A stretch of DNA of 11,447 bases, taken from NCBI GenBank assembly GCA_964484515.1, contig CAZAGT010000156.1:1-11447 (forward strand), given 5' to 3'. The number at the start of each line of letters is the position of its first letter. Position 1 is the stretch's first letter. Positions 1 through 7,628 of this stretch are shown piece by piece. Both the position numbers and the translations under genes were made by a program. The DNA comes from CAZAGT01 sp964484515. GTDB taxonomy: Bacteria > Desulfobacterota > DSM-4660 > Desulfatiglandales > HGW-15. The notes under the pieces were generated by a model. The model was not told where the DNA came from and searched no databases. It saw only the letters and a program-made list of their open reading frames with translations.

Positions 1-62
1 GACTTCGCTCGGGGCTGCGTTATCCTCATTCCTCGGAATTTCTTTATCTTCGTTTCGCTCGG
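1..62. repeat. Degenerate short tandem repeat at window edge
   Basis: Three copies of a unit ending in CTCGG on the + strand lie head to tail: 1-12 (cut by the window edge), 13-36 (24 bases) and 37-62 (26 bases). The two full units align as TTATC followed 7-8 bases later by CTCGG (TTATC at 20-24 and again at 44-48). Copies 1 and 3 share TTCGCTCGG exactly (4-12 and 54-62). The copies are diverged and no further copy is evident downstream. No function is apparent; it could be the end of a longer repeat cluster left of the window. Confidence 0.45.
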
Positions 63-79
63 CTCTGTCCCCGGTTTCG

Positions 80-100
80 TCCCGCTCGAAGAGAGCGGGA
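80..100. other. Perfect inverted repeat (hairpin) downstream of the MFS gene
   Basis: An 8-bp perfect stem, TCCCGCTC (80-87) and GAGCGGGA (93-100), encloses a 5-base loop. It lies 20 bases beyond the stop codon of the MFS gene, where a terminator would be expected, but neither strand has a run of T after the stem. It may stabilise the 3' end of the mRNA or belong to the repeat cluster at 1-62. The structure itself is certain; its role is not. Confidence 0.45.
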
Positions 101-120
101 TGGGCATTTTCCATAAGCCT

Positions 121-1359
121 CTAAAGATTTGGGTTTTCAACAGCTTCGCCAAGATCCGTCGCACCCGTTCCTACGGCGGCCAGACCGAGGCCGAGTGCTG
201 CGCCGACCGCAGCAACACCTCCCAGAAGCCATGAGGCAGCTTGCCAACTCCCGGTCCTGGAGACGAGCCAGGCAAGCGCCGGCGGACCCAAGACTTGACC
301 TAGCTGAGACCCTTGGATGAGGAGTCCATTCGTCGTGGCGATATGTCTTGGAGAGGGAGCGTAGACCGGCACCCCGCTCATCGCCGATGCCGGCGGCACC
401 CCTCCTATCCCAGAGAAGGACAGACAGGCGAAGTAGCGCCAGAAGAACGGAATGGTCGGTGAATAGATGATCAAGCTGCAAAGCCCAAGGAGCACACTAG
501 TGGAGGCGATCAGCTGCCAGCGTCGAAAGCCCCGCTGTAGCAACCAACCCCCCGCCAGGTTACCGGGGACGTTCATGGCCACCACGATGGCCGTCAGGAC
601 AGAGGCACGGCCGGTACTGAAGCCGTAGTCCTCAAGAAAGAGCGTCGGCAAGAACCCCATCACCGCCAGCCACTGAAAGGTGTAGGTAGCAAAGATGAGT
701 GCCAGCAGGAGCGGCCCCGTCGTGGTGGCCGTCACCACCGTATCGGCCCACAGCTGACGAAGCCTGACCCTCTTCGAGGCGGACCGGGAAGCCGGTCGAC
801 CCCTTACATCATAGAGGACGAACAGGTACGCCACGAGGACGGCAGCGTTGACGCGCCATAGTCCCCGCCAGCCGAACAAGGTCGTGAATAGCGGTGCCAG
901 GAACATGACCATGGCCACGCCGGCCGGGACATAACAGCTCCAGGCGGCAAGGGCGAGTCGAACCTTCGCGGGATGCGTGATCCGTAAAATCAGGGCCGGC
1001 GCTGAGACGGCGATGATCAAGAACCCGAACCCCTCAAGGGTCCTGGTCGCCAGGAGGGGCATGGCACCATTCGTCCATGAACCTAGCAGACTGCCGACCG
1101 CCTGGCAGACAAGGCCCGAGAGGAGAAACCGCCGATACCCATAGGTATCCGCCAGCGCGCCCGCAATAGGGCCCATGATGAGGCCGATTACATTGAAAAT
1201 CGACAGGATCCAACCGGCAAGGAACAGATTCATGCCGAGCTCAAGGCGGATCGCCGGTAATACGGGCGGGGCCTTGCCTATCTGAAAGGATGCGACCACG
1301 CCTGCCCCAATCAGTAGGATAATGCGGCCCCAGGGGTTCTTTTCTGAATATGGATTCAT
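121..1359 (-). CDS. MFS transporter, 12 TM segments (CynX/NimT-like or general MFS)
   Basis: This 412-residue protein is a proton- or substrate-coupled secondary transporter of the inner membrane, of normal length for a 12-helix major facilitator. The first helix follows a short hydrophilic N-terminus. The family's motif A, between helices 2 and 3, is at residues 67-77 (GALADTYGYRR, fitting G-x-x-x-D-x-x-G-x-R-R). A basic stretch near residues 186-200 fits the central cytoplasmic loop between the two six-helix halves. The C-terminal half carries a Gly/Pro-rich stretch (QGSQLGQVLGPP) typical of MFS helix 11. The start is ATG 1359; its ribosome binding site is weak, but the N-terminus looks right for the family. 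The gene is divergent from the Tat flavoprotein at 1596, so the two may share control and a substrate pathway (inference). Substrate cannot be read from sequence; drug export and organic-anion uptake are both possible. Confidence 0.85.
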   Translation of the reverse strand: MNPYSEKNPWGRIILLIGAGVVASFQIGKAPPVLPAIRLELGMNLFLAGWILSIFNVIGLIMGPIAGALADTYGYRRFLLSGLVCQAVGSLLGSWTNGAMPLLATRTLEGFGFLIIAVSAPALILRITHPAKVRLALAAWSCYVPAGVAMVMFLAPLFTTLFGWRGLWRVNAAVLVAYLFVLYDVRGRPASRSASKRVRLRQLWADTVVTATTTGPLLLALIFATYTFQWLAVMGFLPTLFLEDYGFSTGRASVLTAIVVAMNVPGNLAGGWLLQRGFRRWQLIASTSVLLGLCSLIIYSPTIPFFWRYFACLSFSGIGGVPPASAMSGVPVYAPSPRHIATTNGLLIQGSQLGQVLGPPALAWLVSRTGSWQAASWLLGGVAAVGAALGLGLAAVGTGATDLGEAVENPNL

Positions 1360-1397
1360 GCCTGACTCGCCGGTGATTGTGAACCAGATCCCATAAC

Positions 1398-1426
1398 ATT
1401 ATGCTAGACGACCGCGCAATTTCCAA
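1398..1426 (-). promoter_or_regulatory. Putative sigma70 promoter of the MFS gene
   Basis: On the - strand TTGGAA (1426-1421, 4/6 to consensus) is followed after exactly 17 bases by CATAAT (1403-1398, 5/6). Transcription would begin near 1391, giving a leader of about 32 bases before ATG 1359. Placement and spacing are good; no functional evidence exists. Confidence 0.5.
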
Positions 1427-1463
1427 ATACGGTTGACAGAAGCAAGGATGGAAAATGGCTCCC

Positions 1464-1544
1464 GCCGTGCCCTGACACGGCCCAGGGGTGGCGAATCCAC
1501 TTCGCTTTGCGCTGCTCCGGAGGCTGGAGGCGTCTTCGCACGCC
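1464..1544. other. Leader region of the flavoprotein gene with three small inverted repeats
   Basis: The untranslated stretch before the flavoprotein holds three short potential hairpins. The first is GCCGTG/CACGGC at 1464-1481 with a 6-base loop. The second is GTGG/CCAC at 1488-1500 with a 5-base loop. The third is GGCGT/ACGCC at 1529-1544 with a 6-base loop. None has a T-run, so they are not standard terminators. They could be regulator sites or leader structure, or chance in GC-rich DNA. A TTGACA lies upstream at 1433-1438 but lacks a good -10 partner. Confidence 0.25.
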
Positions 1545-1595
1545 GCAGAGAGATCACAGACGATACGTCTAACCTTTTATAAAGGAGAAAAGACA

Positions 1596-3182
1596 ATGCT
1601 GACGAGACGACGGTTCATGAAAACAGCAGCTGTTGGGTCCATTGGTGCCGTCTGGGCGTCATCTGGGACAAAAGGTGCGAGGGCGTCCGAGCCACCCCAG
1701 AGGTGGGACGAGGTGGCCGATGTCGTCGTCGTGGGGTCCGGTCCGGCTGGTCTGCCCGCGGCCGTGGCAGCCGCGGAGCACGGCGCTAAGGTCATCCTAC
1801 TGGAACAGAACACGGCCATTGGCGGAAACGGGGTCATCAGCGGAGGCATCCTCTCAATCGGGGGCGGTACCCGGATTCAGAAAGGGCAGGGCGTGGAGGA
1901 TTCCGCTGATCTCTTGTTCGAAGAATCCTCCAATTACCGGATCCGGGAGAATAAAAGGAATGCCCCCGATCTGCTGCGCGCCTTCTGCGACTACAATTTG
2001 AACACGTTTGAGTGGTTGGAATCTCACGGTGTACGATTCCAGGATCACCTCCTCCAATTCGGTGGAATGAAAGGGACGCCCAGGTACCATCTTATTTTCT
2101 GGGACCAAGAGACCCCGGGATGGCGATATAGATATGGACCCGGACCGTCTTCAGGAGCGGGTTTGATTATACCCCTGGCGAGGGTGGCAAAAAAACAGGG
2201 GGTCAAGATTCTTTTGAAGCACAGGATGAAGCGGCTCATCAGGGAGGGTCACTTGAAGGGAGCCATACTGGGCGTTGAGGTGGATTCAGGAAGAACGACA
2301 CTGAACATCAAGGCCCGCAAGGCCGTCATGCTGGGCAGCGGGGGCTGGAAAGGGAATCCGTGGCTGCGAAAGCTTTTTGACCCGAGATTGACCGAAGACC
2401 TGGTCGCCAGCGGCGAGCCTTTTGTCAAGACCGATGGAACGGGAATCACCGCGGCTCTGGAGGTGGGTGCGGCGCTGGCAAGCGATCGTGCTATAGACCG
2501 GCATCTTTTTCACAGGATGTTCGGCACCCGATACTATCGATTTCCGACCGGTTCGCCGTATGCGGCACCGGGCTTGGGCCGCAGCGGGCAATTGTCGAAC
2601 GATGAAGTGGCCGATCTCGTGCTTGTCAACAAATTCGGCCGGCGGTACGTCAATGAGTCCCTGCCCGAGAAACCATCTCTTTTCTATGATGCCAGCCTGG
2701 CGCAGGTAGATCATGTCGTCTGGGCCCTCTTTGACGCCGCCACGGCCAAGCGGCACGGCTTGGTTCCCAAACCCCCTCTTGTTGAGCAGGACCTTGCCTT
2801 TCAAGCACCGTCCGTGAGGGAGCTGGCCCGGTTGATCGGCGTGCCGGCGACTGATCTCGTCGATACGGTTGCGACCTACAACGGGTTCGTAGAAACAGGT
2901 ATCGACCCGGACTTCGGCAAACCCAAAGGCCACCTCAAACACCGGATCGAGACGCCGCCTTTCTATGCGGTCTGGATGAGCATTCAGGTCCATGATACGG
3001 CCGGGGGCCTGGCCACGAACGCAAGTGGCCAAGTCCTGGATATCTATGGCGCCCCCATGGCGGGCCTCTACGCAGCCGGCGAGGCTGCCGGAGGGCTCGA
3101 CAGGATCGGCATGCCGCGGGGTATTGTAATGGGTCGTATCGCCGGGGAACACGCGGCACGGAATGGTGGCGGGAAGAGGTAG
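1596..3182 (+). CDS. Tat-exported FAD-dependent oxidoreductase, fumarate reductase/succinate dehydrogenase flavoprotein family
   Basis: This 528-residue FAD-binding protein (FAD_binding_2 type) probably reduces or dehydrogenates a C-C bond in the periplasm. A twin-arginine signal opens it: TRRRFMK at residues 3-9, a hydrophobic stretch 10-22 and an A-x-A site with cleavage likely after Ala30. The Rossmann FAD motif GSGPAG is at 47-52, with the ribose-binding acidic residue Glu70 at the end of beta-2 (VILLEQN). Further family marks are GGNGVISGG, VNKFGRRYVNE, HDTAGGL (His466) and GLYAAGEAAGG (about 484-496), followed by Arg503 and Arg508 near the site of the substrate-binding arginine. The start is ATG 1596, with AAAGGAG at 1581-1587 eight bases before it; a longer frame from GTG 1488 would bury the Tat motif. 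No haem c (CxxCH) domain is present, unlike flavocytochrome c fumarate reductases, so a separate electron partner is needed. The substrate is unknown; fumarate, urocanate, methacrylate or ketosteroid-type activities are family possibilities. Confidence 0.85.
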   Translation: MLTRRRFMKTAAVGSIGAVWASSGTKGARASEPPQRWDEVADVVVVGSGPAGLPAAVAAAEHGAKVILLEQNTAIGGNGVISGGILSIGGGTRIQKGQGVEDSADLLFEESSNYRIRENKRNAPDLLRAFCDYNLNTFEWLESHGVRFQDHLLQFGGMKGTPRYHLIFWDQETPGWRYRYGPGPSSGAGLIIPLARVAKKQGVKILLKHRMKRLIREGHLKGAILGVEVDSGRTTLNIKARKAVMLGSGGWKGNPWLRKLFDPRLTEDLVASGEPFVKTDGTGITAALEVGAALASDRAIDRHLFHRMFGTRYYRFPTGSPYAAPGLGRSGQLSNDEVADLVLVNKFGRRYVNESLPEKPSLFYDASLAQVDHVVWALFDAATAKRHGLVPKPPLVEQDLAFQAPSVRELARLIGVPATDLVDTVATYNGFVETGIDPDFGKPKGHLKHRIETPPFYAVWMSIQVHDTAGGLATNASGQVLDIYGAPMAGLYAAGEAAGGLDRIGMPRGIVMGRIAGEHAARNGGGKR

Positions 3183-3261
3183 ACGCTCCCGTCATAGAGG
3201 TATCATCCCAGACCTATCTTTTGGGGCTCCTCACGAGAAGTTGCAAGCAAAAGCACATCAT

Positions 3262-3294
3262 CCAGCCTCTAGGGTTGGAGGCCTGGTGTCTTTT
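3262..3294 (+). terminator. Probable terminator after the flavoprotein gene
   Basis: CCAGCCTC (3262-3269) pairs with GAGGCCTGG (3278-3286) with a single bulged base and an 8-base loop, followed by TGTCTTTT. It lies about 80 bases after the flavoprotein stop, between two converging genes. The T-run is short, so the call is tentative. The rest of 3183-3389 shows only a 10-base palindrome, CTCAGCTGAG at 3320-3329, and no gene. Confidence 0.45.
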
Positions 3295-3389
3295 CGCCGT
3301 GACTTCATGCTATTGTCTTCTCAGCTGAGCTTTTGACCCAAAACATCACGCGCGAAGCCTCTTTTTGTTGCGTCCAGGGAGCAACGCGC

Positions 3390-6300
3390 TCAGCGGGCAT
3401 CGAATCCCTTTTGTTCGCGCCCGATGAAAAACGCCAGCAAGGCGGGGATGACAAAGAGGGTGAAGATCGTGGAGACCGCCAGACCGCCAAGCAGGACGGA
3501 CCCGATCCCCCTGTACAGCTCGCTTCCCCAGCCCCTGGAGATCACCAGGGGCAGCAATCCGAAGATGGTCGTGGTTGCACTCATAAAGATCGGCCGAATT
3601 CGAGTCCGCACCGACTCCGTAATGGCAGTCTGCCCATCCAACCCCTCGTTGCGCACATTATTGAGGGCTTGATAGACGATCAGGATGGCGTTATTGACGA
3701 CCGTCCCGATGAGAATGATGAAGCCGAGCATCGTCAACACATCGAGGGGTTGGGGAGCGATCAGGATATTGGCCAAGCGCAGCCCGATGAATCCACCGAC
3801 GGCCGCCAGCGGGATGGTGAACATGATGATGAGCGGATAGAGGAAATTCTCAAACAGGGCCGACATGAGCAGGTAGGTGATGACGAGCGCCAGGAGAAAA
3901 TTCCACTGCAACGCCCGGCGTGCATCTACAAGCTTGTCGGCATTGCCGCCCAGGGTCACCTTGACGGATTGAAGCTGCCCCTGTTGCTCCATCCCATCGA
4001 CGATCTGTTGAATTGTCTCCACGGCCGCCTGGAGAGGCACGTCCTCGGGAGGCGTGACCTCAAGCCGAATATTGCGTTTCTTCTCGTAGCGATCAATCTG
4101 GGTCATCCCTTGCGCATACTCGATCCGGGCAACATCGCCGATCCGAATTAATTTCCCGTAGCGGTTGACGATCGCACAGTTTAGGATGTCTTCCGGGCTC
4201 CTCAAATTCGTCTCCTTGCCGCAGACCACGAGATCAATCTGATTGACCCCCTCGGGGCGGTATTCGTCGATCTTGCGGCCGTCCATCAAGACGTCCACGC
4301 ACGTGCCCAAATCGGCCTCACTGAGACCGCTGGCTGCCAGCTTTGCTCGGTCCGGGACGATGTTGCACTCGGGGTAGGAAATCTCCAAAGAAGGCACCGG
4401 CCGGATCTGACTGCCGGGGACTCCCTGAGCGACGGCTCCAAATAGCATTCGGGCGACCTGGACCATCCCCTCGAGCTTCTCACCCGAGATGTTCACATCG
4501 ATCGTTCGGCCCTTGCCGATCTCGGCCTCGAAGATGCCCGGCTGGAGGCTGACGCCAAACATGCCGGGCAGGGAATGGATGATCCGGGTCATCAAGGGGA
4601 TTAACTCCTTGGCCCGGGTCTCATTCTCCTCCGTGCACTTGAGCCCGGCAATGTAGAAATCGTCGGCCGACACGTAGAACAGGTTCTTGATCTGCGGTAA
4701 TCCCTCGTAGCCGTCTTGCTCTATATAAGGTAGGAGGGTCCGGTAGATGTATTCCCCCACCGCGCGTCGTTTCTCAGCCGAATATCCCGGTGGCGGTACC
4801 AGGATGTTGAAAAGAACGTTTCGATTGCCTTGGGGTAGATATTCGGCCTTGGGCATTAGGGCCCAAGATCCTGCAAGGGCTAGCGTTGTGAAGAGGACCA
4901 CGCAGGTCGCCCGGGTCCAGGCATTTTTCTGCACCAGCCCCGAAACAGCCATGAGCCGGTTGACCAAGAAGCCGCCGAAGCGGTTCGGCAATCCATTCGC
5001 TTTGTGGCTCCGATTCGAGGTGTTGCGAAAAAGCAGGTTCATGGCCGTAGGGATGGCGGTCACGGACACAAAGAAGCTGATAATAATCGAACAGGTGATC
5101 GCAATGGCGATGTCTCGAAATAGCTGCCCTGCCTCTTGCTGGACGAATATGACCGGCAGGAACACGGCCACCGTGGTCAGGGTGGAGGCCAGGACGGCGC
5201 CATAGACCTCCTTGGCCCCGGCATAGACCGCCTCGGAGGTCTGCTTGCCCATCTTCCGGTGGCGGTCGATGTTCTCAAGGACCACAATGGAGTTGTCCAC
5301 GAGCATACCGATGGCAAAGGAGATCCCGGCAAGGCTCACCACGTTGAGGTTGCGGTGGAAAAGCCAGAGAAAGATAAAAGTCCCGACGGCTGACACTGGT
5401 ATGGCCAGGGCCGCCGTGAGCGTGGTACGGATACTCCGCAGGAAGAGCAGCAGTCCACATATGGCCAGCAGGCCTCCGAGAAGGACGTTATTCTTCATGA
5501 TCGCAAGAGAGCTCAGGATATAGCGCGACGGGTCCATCGTCCACTTGAGGTAGAGGTTCTTCTTCGCGAGCACGTCCCTGTTCAACCATTCCACGACCTC
5601 GCGCACTTCCCGGACAAGATCGAGGACATTCGAACCAGGCTGCCGCCTGACAAGGATGGCTATGCTGCCCGTGCCGGTCTCCAGGATAGCCCTGTGTTGG
5701 GTCTCATACCCGATGCGGGAATCGGCAATATCTCGCAAGAGGATGCGCTTGATACCGTCATCAAAGATCACCACGTCGAGCGGGTCGAACTGGTTTCGAA
5801 ATTTGGAGGCCGTCCGAATGCGGTAGCTCTTGCGGTCGATGTCCAACACCCCGGCGGATGCATCCCTGTTGGCGGCCTTGACCCGGGATATCACCTCGGC
5901 AATGGTGATCCCGTGCCGCGCCATCTTCACGGGGTCCAAAACGATCTCGAGCTGCTCACGGGTGCCGCCAAAGGGCTGCACGGACGCGACGCCGTCGACA
6001 CGCTCGATGTATTGCTTGATTTCATTCTCAAAAAAGGTCTGGTATTTGGCCACCTGGGATGGATCGCCGGATTTCATCTTCAGATCAAATATAATGACTG
6101 GCCGATTGGTCGCGCCGGTCATGGAAAGGACCGGCTCTTCCACATTTTCAGGGTAGTCCGAGACCTCATCCAGCTTGTTGGCCACTCGCAGCATGGCCGT
6201 GTCGATGTCCGTGCCCAGATCGAAGGTCAGCGTGATCTTGGCGAAGCCGTTAAAGCAGGAGCTTTCCATCTTTTGGAGGTTCAAAAGACTCTTGAGTTTT

Positions 6301-6506
6301 TCTTCCTGGCTCTCGACCACGTTGCTCTCCATCTCGCTGGGTGTGGCGCCGGGCCAGCGCGTGTCCACTTCGATCTTTGGCAGCTCCGTATCGGGGGCCA
6401 GTTGGATCGGAAGGTGGGTCAGTCCAATGATCCCGAACAGCACGATCAGGATCACAAACACGGCAACGCTCACCGGTCTGTTGATGGCAAACTTGATGAA
6501 GTCCAT
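3390..6506 (-). CDS. RND efflux permease, HAE1/AcrB-like
   Basis: This 1038-residue inner-membrane pump subunit uses the proton gradient to drive export and works as a trimer with the fusion protein encoded just upstream. Length and layout are typical: an N-terminal helix (about 9-30) opening with the usual FAINRP, a periplasmic porter domain, a helix bundle from about 335, and the same pattern repeated in the second half. The helix 4 motif is LVDNSIVVLEN at 402-412, where Asp404/Asn405 replace the AcrB Asp407-Asp408 pair. The helix 10 motif is GTVVNNAILIV from 934, with Asn938 where AcrB has Lys940; this is common in one HAE1 subgroup. I chose ATG 6506, 11 bases after the stop of the fusion protein gene, because it gives the usual RND N-terminus; GGGGAGG lies 14 bases upstream, which is long. 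GTG 6521 would overlap that gene by four bases but has no spacing from the ribosome binding site. Substrate is unknown; the lack of Met-rich or CusA-type features argues against Cu/Ag export. Confidence 0.93.
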   Translation of the reverse strand: MDFIKFAINRPVSVAVFVILIVLFGIIGLTHLPIQLAPDTELPKIEVDTRWPGATPSEMESNVVESQEEKLKSLLNLQKMESSCFNGFAKITLTFDLGTDIDTAMLRVANKLDEVSDYPENVEEPVLSMTGATNRPVIIFDLKMKSGDPSQVAKYQTFFENEIKQYIERVDGVASVQPFGGTREQLEIVLDPVKMARHGITIAEVISRVKAANRDASAGVLDIDRKSYRIRTASKFRNQFDPLDVVIFDDGIKRILLRDIADSRIGYETQHRAILETGTGSIAILVRRQPGSNVLDLVREVREVVEWLNRDVLAKKNLYLKWTMDPSRYILSSLAIMKNNVLLGGLLAICGLLLFLRSIRTTLTAALAIPVSAVGTFIFLWLFHRNLNVVSLAGISFAIGMLVDNSIVVLENIDRHRKMGKQTSEAVYAGAKEVYGAVLASTLTTVAVFLPVIFVQQEAGQLFRDIAIAITCSIIISFFVSVTAIPTAMNLLFRNTSNRSHKANGLPNRFGGFLVNRLMAVSGLVQKNAWTRATCVVLFTTLALAGSWALMPKAEYLPQGNRNVLFNILVPPPGYSAEKRRAVGEYIYRTLLPYIEQDGYEGLPQIKNLFYVSADDFYIAGLKCTEENETRAKELIPLMTRIIHSLPGMFGVSLQPGIFEAEIGKGRTIDVNISGEKLEGMVQVARMLFGAVAQGVPGSQIRPVPSLEISYPECNIVPDRAKLAASGLSEADLGTCVDVLMDGRKIDEYRPEGVNQIDLVVCGKETNLRSPEDILNCAIVNRYGKLIRIGDVARIEYAQGMTQIDRYEKKRNIRLEVTPPEDVPLQAAVETIQQIVDGMEQQGQLQSVKVTLGGNADKLVDARRALQWNFLLALVITYLLMSALFENFLYPLIIMFTIPLAAVGGFIGLRLANILIAPQPLDVLTMLGFIILIGTVVNNAILIVYQALNNVRNEGLDGQTAITESVRTRIRPIFMSATTTIFGLLPLVISRGWGSELYRGIGSVLLGGLAVSTIFTLFVIPALLAFFIGREQKGFDAR

Positions 6507-6517
6507 GGGTACGAGAT

Positions 6518-7594
6518 TCACCTCCCCTGTGAGGTGCCCTTGATGACAGCCACGGGCTGCTGGGGCCGTAGACGCTCGTTGCCGTCTACGACGACCTTCA
6601 TCCCTTGCGAGATATCCGGGCTATCGGTGCAAGCGTACTCGCCGCTAAATGAGACGATGTGAATAGGTACCGCCACGGCGTGGCCTCCCTTCACGGTGTA
6701 TACCATGTCCTTGCCCTCGAAGCGGACCAGGGCATCGCGTGGAACCAGTTTCAGCCGCCGGCGCTCGCCAACGGGGATCAAGACCGTGGCCGACATATTC
6801 TCTACAATACTTTCAAGACGCGGGAGCCGGATCTTGAGCATACAATTCTTGGTCCTGGGATCCGCCAACGGGAGGACGCCGGCGATTCTACCCGACACCT
6901 GGTTGCCCGTGGCATTGATGGTTACATCCACGGTACCCCCGTGAGGTGAATGGCACATAAGCTCCTCTGCAACGGGGACCTTGACGAAGATATCGTGGAT
7001 GGAGCCGATGCGGCAGAGGTCCGCTCCCGGTTCGATCCAATCGCCCACGTCCGCGCACTTCTCCAGCACGATTCCATCAAAGGGAGCCCGAATCACACTC
7101 TTGGCCTTCTTCAGCAACGCAATTTCAAGCTGCTTTTTCAGGACCTCGCGTTCCTTGATCCGGTCCAGGTGCGTGAAACGGATGTCGTCATAGTCTTTTT
7201 CGCGGATGGCCTTGTTGTGGTGGAGCTTTTCATAGCGCTCCAGATCCTTCTCAGCCTTTTCAATCCGTATGGCCATCTGTTCAATCTTCGTCCTGACCAT
7301 CTCGATATCCTTGTCAATGAAGTCCGTGTTCAGCTTTAGCAGAACATCCCCTTCGTTGACCCGATCGCCTTCCCGGAAGCGAGCCGACGTGATGAGACCG
7401 GACACTTCGGTAGACAAACCACTGACCTTGTCGAAATAAAGGACGCCAACAATAGGGGCCATCTGTGCGACCATCTTTTCTTCCACGGGGGCCAATACGA
7501 CTTTGGCCGGCGGCGGAGTCGGCGCTTTTCGCCCTGCTATGGCGGTTGCCGGTAGACATAGCAAGGCCAAGAAAAGGATTCCGAGTGTCTTCAT
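6518..7594 (-). CDS. Periplasmic membrane fusion (adaptor) protein, HlyD/AcrA type
   Basis: This 358-residue adaptor links the RND permease to an outer-membrane channel. A Sec signal peptide covers residues 1-20 (cleavage likely after ATAIA). No proper lipobox precedes Cys13, so it is probably not a lipoprotein, unlike AcrA. The two halves of the lipoyl (barrel-sandwich) domain are at about 60-92 (GLITSARFREGDRVNEGD) and 167-198 (IRAPFDGIVLEKCADVGDWI), split by a charged coiled-coil hairpin at 93-163. A beta-barrel and membrane-proximal domain follow. ATG 7594 has AAAGGAG at 7610-7604, nine bases upstream. The gene is 34 bases downstream of tetR and just upstream of the permease, so all three are probably one transcript. 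Several cysteines in the mature part are unusual for a periplasmic adaptor but not diagnostic. Confidence 0.9.
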   Translation of the reverse strand: MKTLGILFLALLCLPATAIAGRKAPTPPPAKVVLAPVEEKMVAQMAPIVGVLYFDKVSGLSTEVSGLITSARFREGDRVNEGDVLLKLNTDFIDKDIEMVRTKIEQMAIRIEKAEKDLERYEKLHHNKAIREKDYDDIRFTHLDRIKEREVLKKQLEIALLKKAKSVIRAPFDGIVLEKCADVGDWIEPGADLCRIGSIHDIFVKVPVAEELMCHSPHGGTVDVTINATGNQVSGRIAGVLPLADPRTKNCMLKIRLPRLESIVENMSATVLIPVGERRRLKLVPRDALVRFEGKDMVYTVKGGHAVAVPIHIVSFSGEYACTDSPDISQGMKVVVDGNERLRPQQPVAVIKGTSQGR

Positions 7595-7628
7595 TTCAGT
7601 TTGCTCCTTTGACAGGCGTCTCGGGTTT

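Noticed and set aside
80..100. Hairpin as an intrinsic terminator of the MFS gene
   Set aside because: The stem is perfect but no T-run follows on either strand, so it is reported only as an inverted repeat.
1433..1461. TTGACA at 1433-1438 as the flavoprotein promoter
   Set aside because: The base windows 16-18 bases downstream (around TGGCTC) do not resemble a -10 box, so half the promoter is missing.
1488..1595. N-terminal extension of the flavoprotein from GTG 1488
   Set aside because: It would place 36 residues before a perfect Tat signal. ATG 1596 has its own AAAGGAG at good spacing.
2286..3152. A 288-codon open frame on the - strand
   Set aside because: Antisense to the well-supported flavoprotein gene, with no family features.
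3320..3329. Perfect 10-base palindrome CTCAGCTGAG in the convergent region
   Set aside because: Too short, with no loop and no gene start nearby; likely chance.
3333..4151. A 272-codon open frame on the + strand
   Set aside because: Almost entirely antisense to the RND permease, with a low-complexity Gln/Asp/Glu-rich peptide; a shadow frame.
5694..6662. A 322-codon open frame on the + strand
   Set aside because: Antisense to the RND permease and fusion protein genes; His/Gly/Asp-rich with no recognisable domain or ribosome binding site.
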